From positions 1-64,000 of the forward strand of contig DFHL01000013.1 of assembly GCA_002371315.1 (NCBI GenBank): a stretch of DNA of 64,000 nucleotides, in the 5' to 3' direction. The notes below the pieces were generated by a model. It ran no database searches and was not told the DNA's origin. It was given only the letters and a program-made list of their open reading frames with translations. Within the stretch, counting starts at the first letter, position 1. Each line of letters starts with the position of its first letter. Both the position numbers and the translations under genes were made by a program. This DNA is from Bacteroidales bacterium UBA3724 (GTDB lineage Bacteria; Bacteroidota; Bacteroidia; Bacteroidales; P3). Shown here piece by piece: positions 27,796 through 35,393 of the stretch.

Positions 27796-27874
27796 GTTAA
27801 GGTCAAGGTTATGGTTAAAGTTAAGGTTAAAGTTAAGGTTAAAGTTAAGGTTAAAGTTAAGGTTAAAGTTAAAC
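27796..27874. repeat. (GTTAAR)n hexamer microsatellite
   Basis: About thirteen hexamers alternating GTTAAG and GTTAAA, with two variant units near the left end, end directly before the thrC stop codon (minus strand). A shorter relative lies at 34088-34115 before the aspartate kinase gene. Such arrays are prone to slippage. Confidence 0.9.
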
Positions 27875-29089
27875 TCAACCCTCCACCAACTCCTTGAACC
27901 ACTGGGCGCGGTCGCAGCCCTCGCCGGTGTTGAGCAGCACAACGTCGCCGTTCTTGATCTCGCCTTTGTCCACAGCCTGGAAAAATCCGGCATAGCACAC
28001 CATCGAGGCAGGACCCATCAGCACTCCGCGGCTGGCCTTCATCTCCTTGCCGTAGCGGGGCAGCTCGGCCTCCTTGACACGGATAAAGGTGCCGCCCGAA
28101 CGCTTAACCAGCGGAGCCACAAGCGGATAGTTGCCCGGATTGGCAGCCGTCAGGATGCCGATGCGGGTCTTGATGTCCTTCTTGGCCTCGTACTGCTGCT
28201 CCCATCCTGCGGGGAATCCGGCAGCCGTGGCCTTCTCCCAGGCCGTCACCATCGGGTCGCACTCGTCCTGCTGCACCAGCAGCATTCGCGGCAGCTCATA
28301 TTTCTTGTCGCCATCCATAGCCTGCAGGTCGCGGAAGCCCTTCTCGAAAGCCAGCGGCGACGTGCCGCCAGCCACAGCCTGCATATAGACCGTGGGCAGC
28401 TGGCCCATCTGGCGCAGGCACTCGAACACCACCAGACGCTTCGACTCGATGCGCAGCGGATCGGTGTTGCCGCCGCTGATCAGCACATTGTTGGTCTTGT
28501 GATAGTTGGCAGCCTCTTCCTTAGCAGCGCCGTAGCCGCCGGCCGAGACGACCACAGGCTGACCCACCTTGCGGATGGCCTCGACCGTGGCGGGGTCGAT
28601 GCAGTTGGGCGCAAACTCGGTGAAGCGGATGCCTGCCTTGGCGCTGTAGGTGGCAAAAGCCACGCCGGCGTTGCCCGTCGACGCCAGACAGTACTCCTTG
28701 ACGCCCTGCTCCTTCAGCACCGTGGCGGCCAGCGCCGCGCTGATGTCCTTGAACGAGCCGCTGCCGCGGTTCAGGTCGTTGCGATAGACAAACACCTTGC
28801 AGTCAACGCCTTTACCCTTTGCATAGGCCTCCAGGTTGTCCCACCTTTCGATGGGAATCAGGCCCTCGCCAAAGCTGACCACGTTGCTGCGGTCGGCGAT
28901 GGGCAGCATATCGAAGTAATAGTCTTGGTACGAGTCGGTTGCAGGCTCCTCGGCAGGGGCGTGCAGCGGCTCCAGGTATTCCACCTCGGCATATCCGCTG
29001 CCGCAGTCGCACTTCTGGTCCTGGCGAAACCAAGTGGCAAAGTCGGCGATGACCTTGCCACATTTCTTGCATCTGAGTTGGTATTTCAT
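27875..29089 (-). CDS. thrC: Threonine synthase
   Basis: The 404-residue PLP fold-type II enzyme converts O-phosphohomoserine to threonine. An N-terminal zinc-ribbon-like piece (CKKCGK...CDCG, residues 6-30) precedes the core. The PLP lysine is in GSGSFKD, the phosphate-binding loop in ASTGNAGVA, and GGTSPLAF lies later. ATG 29089 begins the ribbon; a GTG 54 bases upstream falls in the intercistronic hairpin region. The alpha-oxoamine synthase gene lies 92 bases upstream. Confidence 0.92.
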   Translation of the reverse strand: MKYQLRCKKCGKVIADFATWFRQDQKCDCGSGYAEVEYLEPLHAPAEEPATDSYQDYYFDMLPIADRSNVVSFGEGLIPIERWDNLEAYAKGKGVDCKVFVYRNDLNRGSGSFKDISAALAATVLKEQGVKEYCLASTGNAGVAFATYSAKAGIRFTEFAPNCIDPATVEAIRKVGQPVVVSAGGYGAAKEEAANYHKTNNVLISGGNTDPLRIESKRLVVFECLRQMGQLPTVYMQAVAGGTSPLAFEKGFRDLQAMDGDKKYELPRMLLVQQDECDPMVTAWEKATAAGFPAGWEQQYEAKKDIKTRIGILTAANPGNYPLVAPLVKRSGGTFIRVKEAELPRYGKEMKASRGVLMGPASMVCYAGFFQAVDKGEIKNGDVVLLNTGEGCDRAQWFKELVEG

Positions 29090-29114
29090 CACTACAGGTT
29101 TTAAAGTTTCAAAG

Positions 29115-29170
29115 GTTGAAGGGTTAAAAGGAGCCTGAGACACGCAAGCTATCCCTTTTAACCCTTCAAC
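29115..29170. repeat. 17-bp perfect inverted repeat between two genes
   Basis: Arms GTTGAAGGGTTAAAAGG (29115-29131) and its exact complement (29154-29170) flank a 22-base loop. It sits between the stop of the oxoamine synthase gene and the start of thrC, both on the minus strand. No T-run follows it on that strand, so it may be a processing or attenuation structure rather than a terminator. Confidence 0.8.
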
Positions 29171-29181
29171 TTCCCAACCTT

Positions 29182-30447
29182 TTAGTTTTTCTTGATGATA
29201 TGCATATCGGGCATCGGCTTGTTGTAGACACCCTCGTCCAGTTTCTTCTTCACCTCGCGGAACACCTCGATCGTGCGGTTGGCGTGCTCCATAGTGTGGA
29301 CCGCCGTGGGGATGATGCGCAGCATAATCTGGCCCTTCGGCACAACGGGATAGACCACGATGGAGCAGAAGATGCCGTAGTTCTCACGCAGGTCGACCAC
29401 CACGTTGGTGCCCTGGTTCACGTCGCCCGGGAAGAAGACCGGCGTGATGGGGCTCTCGGTGACGCCCGTGTTCAGGCCCTCGGCCTGGAGCGACTTCTGC
29501 AGATAGGTCGACAGCTCCCACAGCTTCTCGCGGTATTCGGGATGCTGGTTGATGATTTCCAGACGGCGCTTGACGCCCCAAACGATAGGCATCGGCAGGC
29601 TCTTGGCATAGATTTGCGAGCGCATATTGAAGCGCAGGTAGGTGATGATGTCCTCGTCGTTGCAGCCGATAAAGCCGCCGATGATGGCCATCGTCTTGGC
29701 GAAAGCGCAGAAATAGAGGTCAATCTCGTCCTCGCAGTTGAAGTGCGTGTGCGTGCCGCGGCCCTCGGGACCCATAACGCCCATACCGTGGGCATCGTCG
29801 ATCAGGATGCGGAAGTTGAACTCCTTCTTCAGAGCCACAATCTTGTCCAGCGCACCCAGGTCGCCCTCCATACCATACACACCCTCGGTGGCCACCAGGA
29901 TGCCGCCGCCCTGCTTCTCGGCCAGCGCCGTGGCCTGGGTCAGCTGCTTGCGAAGGCTCTCGATGTCGTTGTGCTGATATTTGAAACGCTTGGCACCCGT
30001 CACGCGGAAACCGTCGATCAGGCAGGCGTGAGCCTCGCTGTCGTAGACGATGACGTCGCGCAGGCTGACGATGGTGTCGAGGATACTGATCTGGCCCTGA
30101 TAGCCGAAGTTGAGCAGGTAGCCGTACTTCTTGTGCGTATACTGGCACAGCATCGACTCAACCTCCTCGTGCAGAGCGGTATGGCCGCTCATCATACGGG
30201 CACCCATCGGATAGGCCAGGCCCCAGCGGCGGGCGCCCTCCTCGTCGGCGGCGCGCACCTCAGGGTTGTTGGCCAGACCCAGATAGTTGTTCAGGCTCCA
30301 GTTCAGCACCTTCTTGCCGTTGAACGTCATCTCGGGACCCAGCTCGCCCTCGAGCTTCGGAAAATAGAAATAGCCATCGGCCAGCTTGCGATACTGTCCC
30401 AGCGGACCGCCGGTCGACTCTTTGATTCTTTCAAAAATATCCTTCAT
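29182..30447 (-). CDS. Alpha-oxoamine synthase family PLP enzyme (KBL/SPT-like)
   Basis: The 421-residue fold-type I enzyme condenses an amino acid with an acyl-CoA in this family. It shows NNYLGLANNPEV, the PLP-stacking AHACLIDG His, DDAHGMGVMG with the ring-nitrogen Asp, and the presumed Schiff-base Lys in CAFAKTMAIIGGF. The region around that Lys differs from the usual TFSKxxGxxGG of the paralogue at 61692. It may therefore act as a different synthase or a transaminase-like enzyme. thrC follows, so a 2-amino-3-ketobutyrate role in threonine/glycine metabolism is possible but unproven. Confidence 0.85.
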   Translation of the reverse strand: MKDIFERIKESTGGPLGQYRKLADGYFYFPKLEGELGPEMTFNGKKVLNWSLNNYLGLANNPEVRAADEEGARRWGLAYPMGARMMSGHTALHEEVESMLCQYTHKKYGYLLNFGYQGQISILDTIVSLRDVIVYDSEAHACLIDGFRVTGAKRFKYQHNDIESLRKQLTQATALAEKQGGGILVATEGVYGMEGDLGALDKIVALKKEFNFRILIDDAHGMGVMGPEGRGTHTHFNCEDEIDLYFCAFAKTMAIIGGFIGCNDEDIITYLRFNMRSQIYAKSLPMPIVWGVKRRLEIINQHPEYREKLWELSTYLQKSLQAEGLNTGVTESPITPVFFPGDVNQGTNVVVDLRENYGIFCSIVVYPVVPKGQIMLRIIPTAVHTMEHANRTIEVFREVKKKLDEGVYNKPMPDMHIIKKN

Positions 30448-30530
30448 ATTGTTTAAATTTTATTTAGATTTCAGCGCAATATTATCATATTCAGCCACTA
30501 ACGCCTTGACGCGCGTGGCACTTCAAACCG

Positions 30531-30538
30531 CAAAAATA
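30531..30538 (-). promoter_or_regulatory. Candidate promoter of the oxoamine synthase gene
   Basis: CAAAAATA on the plus strand is TATTTTTG on the minus strand. A CTTG lies 19 bases upstream of it, a three-of-four match to the -33 TTTG. The leader to the ATG would be about 80 bases. Confidence 0.5.
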
Positions 30539-30606
30539 CTAAAAAAACCTAAAACCGCAAGCCTTCGCCACCCGAAATCTTCGCATTCGCACTATTTTTA
30601 ACATTT

Positions 30607-30655
30607 CCCCCACCCCGCCCCAACGCCATCCCCACATCACCCCCACACCGCCCCC
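30607..30655 (-). promoter_or_regulatory. G-quadruplex-prone tract
   Basis: The minus strand carries six runs of four or five G within 49 bases, with loops of 1-8 bases. It lies about 70 bases upstream of the candidate promoter of the gene at 29182. A second tract with five runs of four or more G is at 31030-31070. Structure formation is inferred from sequence only. Confidence 0.55.
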
Positions 30656-30861
30656 ACACCCATCCAACCTCCGAATCCAATCCCCCGGCACCAACCATCC
30701 ATCCACCCGTCACCCCATACCCGACCCGTCGACACCCAAGACCCAACCAGCCGTCGCCCGAACCCCGTCCGCCCAACACCCCTACCACAGAAAACTCCCT
30801 CTCCGAAAGGGCCGCTCTGAACTATCTTCTGAAAAAGTTATTAACAAATTCTGACCATCTT

Positions 30862-30948
30862 CTACTGGCGTAAAATTTGGTAAGAATTTGGTAAGAACTT
30901 GGGTAGAATTTGGTAAGAAGATGGTACCTGGAAAACAGACAGTTGCAA
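30862..30948 (+). repeat. 5x11 dispersed extragenic repeat, copy C (clearest copy)
   Basis: CTACTGGCG, then TAA, then five 11-bp units at 30874-30928. Three of the five are exactly AATTTGGTAAG. The tail is TGGAAAACAGACAGTTGC. The flanks (from about 30835 and to about 30965) match copy D at 48.7 kb in inverted orientation. Confidence 0.9.
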
Positions 30949-31155
30949 AAGGCCGTTTTTTGCCCGTTTTTGCCCCCTTCGGAAGGCAAGTTATCAACAA
31001 TTTTCGGAGCCCTTTTCCAGAAAACTCCGCCCCGCCCCCGGCACGCCGCCGCCCCTCCCCCGACACCCCCGCTACGCAGGCGCCCCGCCTGCGAAAAAAC
31101 AGACACCCCCACCCGCAACTCTATCTATTCCGCAGACGAGGCTCCAGCGCACCAA

Positions 31156-31232
31156 TTTGAAGATTTTTCAGACAAGATTTGAAGATTTATTTTCATACTT
31201 TTGAAGATTTTTCTTTGCAGAATTGAAGATTT
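31156..31232 (+). promoter_or_regulatory. Four phased 11-bp boxes (TTTGAAGATTT), operator-like
   Basis: TTTGAAGATTT occurs at 31156-31166, 31178-31188 and 31200-31210, and ATTGAAGATTT at 31222-31232. The pitch is exactly 22 bp, about two helical turns, so all boxes face the same side of DNA. The fourth lies between the -33 and -7 promoter elements of the AAA+ gene, as expected for a repressor operator. Confidence 0.8.
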
Positions 31233-31244
31233 TCTGTATTTTTG
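31214..31244 (+). promoter_or_regulatory. Promoter of the AAA+ ATPase gene
   Basis: TTTG (31214-31217), 19 bases, TATTTTTG (31237-31244): a full consensus match. The ATG follows 22 bases after the -7 box, so the leader is very short. Confidence 0.75.
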
Positions 31245-31265
31245 CAGCCAGAAAAACGATACAAT

Positions 31266-32453
31266 ATGATAAGACGAATTCATAATAACGACTTGATTTC
31301 CCGCATTAAGGAGCCTCGCCGCACTATCCAAGTGGTTGCCGGCCCTCGGCAAGTTGGCAAGACAACTATGGTAAAACAGGTTTTGGAAGAGCTGGCAATC
31401 CCTTCCTTGTATTGCAATGCCGATGCAGTAAAGCCTGACGACAAGGGTTGGATAGCATCGCGGTGGGAAGAGGCCCGCTCGAGGATGCGCTTCGACGGCA
31501 TAGGAGAATTTATTCTGGCTATAGACGAGATTCACAAAATCAACGACTGGAGCGAGCAAGTGAAAAAGGAATGGGACGCCGACAGCTTTAACAATATAAA
31601 TATCAAGGTTATATTGCTCGGTTCGTCAAGGCTTCTGCTGAAAAAGGGATTGACCGAATCGCTTGCCGGACGGTTTGAGATTTTTCCAATGGGCCATTGG
31701 ACATTCAAAGAGATGAATGAGGCTTTTGGCTTGAATATCAACCAATACGTATATTTTGGCGGATACCCGGGCTCGGCCGCATACATAGCCAACGAGAGTC
31801 GCTGGCGCAAGTATATGCGTGATTCAATCATAGCACCTGCCATCGAAAAGGATGTGCTGCAAACGACCTTTATCTACAAGCCCGCTTTGATGCATCAGCT
31901 GTTTCATCTTGGATGCAGCTATTCAGGCGAACTGCTGGCATACAACAAGATGCTTGGAATGCTGCAGGATGCCGGCAACGCGACCACATTGGCTGTCTAT
32001 CTGAAGACGCTCGGCGAGAGCAAACTTCTGACTGGACTGCAGAAATACGCCCTCGACAGCGCACGCAAATACCGCTCAATCCCAAAACTCCAGGTTTACA
32101 ACAATGCATTGCTTTCGGCAATGACAGACGGTATGACCTACGAGAAGGCGTACACCAATCCCCAACTGTGGGGCAGATGGGTTGAATCGGCCGTCGGATG
32201 CTTCCTTCTCGACAAAGCCGAAGAGCTTGAATACCAGGTGTATTATTGGCGAGAGAACAATATGGAGGTCGATTTCGTCATAGTAAGAGGCCAGAGTGTT
32301 TTGGCTATTGAAGTCAAAAGCGGCAAAATACAGATGAACAGCGGATTGGCGATATTCCGCGAACGCTTCAAGCCGCGCCACTCGCTGGTCGTCGGAGGCG
32401 ATTCGATGCCCCTTGAATCGTTTTTCAACGGCGACATAGAGAACCTGCTGTAA
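31266..32453 (+). CDS. AAA+ ATPase with DUF4143 domain
   Basis: The 395-residue protein has the Walker A sequence GPRQVGKTT (about residues 27-35), Walker B FILAIDEIHK (about 82-91), and a sensor-like VILLGSSRLL. A C-terminal DUF4143 region shows EVDFVI...AIEVKSGK, a degenerate PD-(D/E)xK-like fold. This ATP_bin/DUF4143 family is abundant and mobile in Bacteroidota, with roles mostly unknown and some proposals of toxin-antitoxin or defence functions. It lies upstream of a DUF1016 nuclease on the same strand. Confidence 0.88.
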   Translation: MIRRIHNNDLISRIKEPRRTIQVVAGPRQVGKTTMVKQVLEELAIPSLYCNADAVKPDDKGWIASRWEEARSRMRFDGIGEFILAIDEIHKINDWSEQVKKEWDADSFNNINIKVILLGSSRLLLKKGLTESLAGRFEIFPMGHWTFKEMNEAFGLNINQYVYFGGYPGSAAYIANESRWRKYMRDSIIAPAIEKDVLQTTFIYKPALMHQLFHLGCSYSGELLAYNKMLGMLQDAGNATTLAVYLKTLGESKLLTGLQKYALDSARKYRSIPKLQVYNNALLSAMTDGMTYEKAYTNPQLWGRWVESAVGCFLLDKAEELEYQVYYWRENNMEVDFVIVRGQSVLAIEVKSGKIQMNSGLAIFRERFKPRHSLVVGGDSMPLESFFNGDIENLL

Positions 32454-32507
32454 CAAAAACAAATTCAACAATACAACTTTTTCGGGGTTTTGACGTAATA
32501 TACTCGT

Positions 32508-33518
32508 ATGGAAGCGAAGAACATTATTGAGACAAAGAACAGTAATCTTTTGTTTAATGCCATATCGGGCATTATAAACGAGGCGCGTGGCAAAGCCTAC
32601 CGTGCTGTCAATTTCGTTATGGTGCAGGCTTACTGGGAAATAGGCCGACTAATCACCGATGACGAACTGAATGGACAGCGCGCGGCCTACGGCAAGGAAG
32701 TGCTGAAACATCTTGCCGCACGACTGACCAAGGAATACGGCAAAGGCTTTGACGAAAGAGAACTGCGCAAGATGTGCCAGTTTTACAAATACTTCCAAAT
32801 TCGGGACACACTGCGTCCCGAATTGAGCTGGTCGCATTACCGCCGGCTGTTGAGCGTTGAAAACGAGAAAGCTCGGGTGTGGTATATGAACGAGGCCGCC
32901 GATGCCACGTGGTCAACTCGCCAGCTCGACCGGCAGATATCCACGTTGTATTACGAGCGTCTGTTGGCCAGCCGCGACAAGTCGCCCGTAATAGAAGAGG
33001 CCAAGGAGAAGATGTCCCAACTGCAGCCGCAGGATGTCTTTCACGACCCTTATGTGCTTGAATTTCTAAATCTGAAAGACTATCCTGCCTTGCACGAGAG
33101 CAATGTGGAAAAGGCACTGATAGACAATCTTCAAAGCTTCCTGCTGGAGCTGGGGACTGGCTTCTGTTTTGTGGCTCGGCAAAAGAGGATGCGCTATGGC
33201 GACGACGATTTCTATATAGACCTTGTCTTCTATCACAGTCGACTGAAGTGCCACGTGCTGATTGACCTCAAGATGGGTAAGCTTACACACGCCGATGTTG
33301 GGCAGATGGATAGCTATATCCGTATGTTCGACGACCTGTACAAGGCCGAGGACGACAATCCGACAATTGGTCTAATACTGTGTTCGGAAAAGAACGAGGC
33401 CGTGGCCCGCTATTCGGTACTTGCCGACGGGAAACAGATGTTTGCCGCAAAATATATGACTTATCTTCCTACAGAAGAGGAGCTGACAAGAGAGGTTGAG
33501 CGCGTGCTTAAAAATTAA
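32508..33518 (+). CDS. DUF1016 (YhcG/PDDEXK) nuclease-family protein with SmpB-derived N-terminus
   Basis: The 336-residue protein has the DUF1016 N-terminal helical domain (NFVMVQAYWEIGRLI, LSWSHYRRLL) and the C-terminal PDDEXK-like domain. In the latter, DDFYIDLVFYHSRLKCHVLIDLKMGKLTHADVGQM supplies the D...D-x-K and Q residues. Homologues occur in mobile and defence-type loci. The first residues [11 protein letters not shown] are almost those of SmpB encoded downstream ([11 protein letters not shown]), and the DNA just upstream is also similar. The gene therefore seems to have taken over an smpB-type leader. Confidence 0.88.
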   Translation: MEAKNIIETKNSNLLFNAISGIINEARGKAYRAVNFVMVQAYWEIGRLITDDELNGQRAAYGKEVLKHLAARLTKEYGKGFDERELRKMCQFYKYFQIRDTLRPELSWSHYRRLLSVENEKARVWYMNEAADATWSTRQLDRQISTLYYERLLASRDKSPVIEEAKEKMSQLQPQDVFHDPYVLEFLNLKDYPALHESNVEKALIDNLQSFLLELGTGFCFVARQKRMRYGDDDFYIDLVFYHSRLKCHVLIDLKMGKLTHADVGQMDSYIRMFDDLYKAEDDNPTIGLILCSEKNEAVARYSVLADGKQMFAAKYMTYLPTEEELTREVERVLKN

Positions 33519-33570
33519 AATTCGGAGTGGAAGCACAACATTTTTGCGGTTTTGACGTAATTGTAGTTGT

Positions 33571-34023
33571 ATGGAAGCAAAGAATATCATCGAAATAAAG
33601 AACAAAAAAGCTGAGTATCAGTACTTCCTGATGGATTCGTACACAGCGGGGCTGGTGCTGACGGGCACGGAGATAAAGAGTATCCGCGAGGGGCGCGCCA
33701 ACCTGACGGATGCATACTGCGCCTTTATCGGCAACGAACTGTACGTGAAGCAGATGCACATTGCAGAGTACCGCTTCGGCAGCTGGCTGAACCACGCCGC
33801 CAAGCGCGACCGCAAGCTGCTGCTAAACCGCAAAGAGCTGCGCAAGCTGCAGAACAAAATCAAAGAACGCGGCTTCACCATCGTCCCTACGCTGCTGTTT
33901 ATCAACCCCGAAGGCTACGCCAAGCTGAACATCTCGCTGGCGCGAGGCAAGAAATTCTTCGACAAGCGCGAAACCATCAAGGAGAAAGACACCCGCCGCG
34001 ATATGGAACGCCAGCTGAGCTGA
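33571..34023 (+). CDS. smpB: SsrA-binding protein SmpB
   Basis: The 150-residue protein binds tmRNA and delivers it to stalled ribosomes. [47 protein letters not shown] and the basic C-terminal tail DTRRDMERQ are characteristic. Length is typical. It follows the DUF1016 gene by 52 bases and has its own leader with GGTTTTGACGTAAT, shared with that gene. No tmRNA gene is visible in the window. Confidence 0.97.
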   Translation: MEAKNIIEIKNKKAEYQYFLMDSYTAGLVLTGTEIKSIREGRANLTDAYCAFIGNELYVKQMHIAEYRFGSWLNHAAKRDRKLLLNRKELRKLQNKIKERGFTIVPTLLFINPEGYAKLNISLARGKKFFDKRETIKEKDTRRDMERQLS

Positions 34024-34087
34024 AGGTCGGGTTTTAAGGTTTAGGAGTTAAGGTTGGTCAGAATCAAAATATTAATTCCGCATCTGA

Positions 34088-34115
34088 AGTTAAGGTTAAA
34101 GTTTAAGTTAAGGTT
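34088..34115. repeat. Short (GTTAAR) repeat before aspartate kinase gene
   Basis: GTTAAG, GTTAAA, GTTTAAGTTAAG-type units end six bases before the ATG at 34122. Related to the long array at 27796-27874. Confidence 0.75.
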
Positions 34116-34121
34116 TTCACT

Positions 34122-35393
34122 ATGAACGTCTTCAAATTCGGCGGGGCATCCGTCAACAGCGCAGAAGCCATACGCAACGTGGCGGAAATCGTAAGGCAAT
34201 ATCTTGAAACGCCGCTGGTGGTGGTCATTTCGGCAATGGGCAAGACGACCAACCTGCTGGAAAAGGTGGTGCCCGGCGTGCCGACGTCGGACGACGAACG
34301 GCGAAAGCTGCTGCAGCAAAACACTGACTATCACCTGTCGATTGCCGACAGCCTGTTTGCCGACAAGGGCGATCCGACCTATGGGCGGCTGCGCGAGTTG
34401 TTCGGCCGGCTCGACGAAGTGTCGTCCCGCAAGGCGACCAACTACAACTTCGACTACGACCAGACGGTTTCGTTTGGCGAGCTGATTTCGACCACGCTCA
34501 TTTCGGGATACCTTAACAGCATTGGAATCAGCAATGTATGGGTAGATGTTCGCGACATAATCCGCACCAACGAGAACTACCGCGAGGGCATCGTCGACTT
34601 CGACACCACCCGTCTCCAGGCACAAGAGACAATCAATTCGCAATTTACAACTCACAACTCGCAATTGATTATCACTCAAGGTTTCATCGCCGGCACCGCC
34701 GCCGGGACGACCACCACGCTGGGGCGCGAGGGCAGCGACTACTCGGCCTCGATCCTCTCCTACTGCCTCGATGCCGACAATATGACCATCTGGAAAGACG
34801 TGCCGGGATTCCTCAACGCCGACCCCAAGTTTTTCGCCAATACCGTCAAAATAAACAAGATACCCTTCAACGAGGCCATCGAGCTTGCCTACTACGGCGC
34901 ATCGGTGATACATCCCAAGACCGTCAAGCCAATCCAAAACAAGGGTATCCTGCTGAATATTAAGTCATTCCTCGACCCGTCGGCCGACGGGTCGGTCATC
35001 GGGCCCTTCGATTCTATAGAGCCGCTTACGCCGCTTTACATCTTCAAAAACAATCAGATACTCATTTCCATACAGCCCAAAGACTTCTCCTTCATAGCCG
35101 AAGAGAATCTTCAAACCATCTTTGCCGTGCTGGCCGAGCTGAACATCCGCGTCAACCTGATGCAGAATTCGGCCCTGAGTTTCTCGCTCTGCCTCGACTA
35201 CAACGAGATACTGCTCGACAAGATACGCGAGCGGCTCGAATCGCAGTTCCGGCTGGTATATAACACAGGCTTGCAGCTGATTACGATACGCTACTACAAC
35301 CAGCAGATAATCGACGAGATTGTCGACGGGCGAACGATACTGCTGCAGCAGCGTTCGCGAACGACAACGCAGCTATTAGTTGATTCCAAATGA
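34122..35393 (+). CDS. Monofunctional aspartate kinase
   Basis: The 423-residue enzyme phosphorylates aspartate, the entry to lysine, threonine and methionine synthesis. It opens with KFGGAS (KFGGTS is commoner), has TLGREGSDYSA in the active site, and two C-terminal ACT-like segments (about residues 300-420) for feedback control. No homoserine dehydrogenase domain follows. Residues about 170-186 are encoded by a low-complexity DNA insert bounded by 8-bp inverted repeats. Its stop overlaps the next start (ATGA). Confidence 0.93.
   Translation: MNVFKFGGASVNSAEAIRNVAEIVRQYLETPLVVVISAMGKTTNLLEKVVPGVPTSDDERRKLLQQNTDYHLSIADSLFADKGDPTYGRLRELFGRLDEVSSRKATNYNFDYDQTVSFGELISTTLISGYLNSIGISNVWVDVRDIIRTNENYREGIVDFDTTRLQAQETINSQFTTHNSQLIITQGFIAGTAAGTTTTLGREGSDYSASILSYCLDADNMTIWKDVPGFLNADPKFFANTVKINKIPFNEAIELAYYGASVIHPKTVKPIQNKGILLNIKSFLDPSADGSVIGPFDSIEPLTPLYIFKNNQILISIQPKDFSFIAEENLQTIFAVLAELNIRVNLMQNSALSFSLCLDYNEILLDKIRERLESQFRLVYNTGLQLITIRYYNQQIIDEIVDGRTILLQQRSRTTTQLLVDSK
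34631..34680. repeat. Simple-repeat insert within the aspartate kinase gene
   Basis: AATCAATT and its complement AATTGATT bound about 34 bases of CAATTCG/CAACTCAC-type simple sequence. In frame it encodes an Asn/Gln/Thr-rich loop (NSQFTTHNSQ). The AT-rich composition stands out from the gene. Confidence 0.65.

Larger units (their letters stand above)
30448..31265. other. Long non-coding region with repeat copy C and G4-prone tracts
   Basis: I find no supported gene. In order it holds a minus-strand TATTTTTG promoter box at 30531-30538, a C-rich tract to about 30790 and repeat copy C with TTATTAACAA-like flanks (30835-30965). A second C-rich tract (31020-31085), a GCAGGC/GCCTGC hairpin (31075-31093) and the four-box 22-bp array with promoter (31156-31244) follow. 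Composition changes abruptly several times, consistent with an integration hot spot. Confidence 0.8.

Noticed and set aside
27760..27900. Apparent open frames with Lys-Val or Asn-Leu-Phe repeats
   Set aside because: They are translations of the GTTAAR hexamer array, present on both strands, with no start context or coding character.
30549..30788. Gly/Trp-rich frame on the minus strand
   Set aside because: It is the translation of the G-rich tract; composition explains it fully.
30835..30850. DnaA boxes / replication origin at TTATTAACAA sequences
   Set aside because: They deviate from TTATNCACA at key positions and are not clustered with dnaA or an AT-rich unwinding region; they belong to the repeat module.
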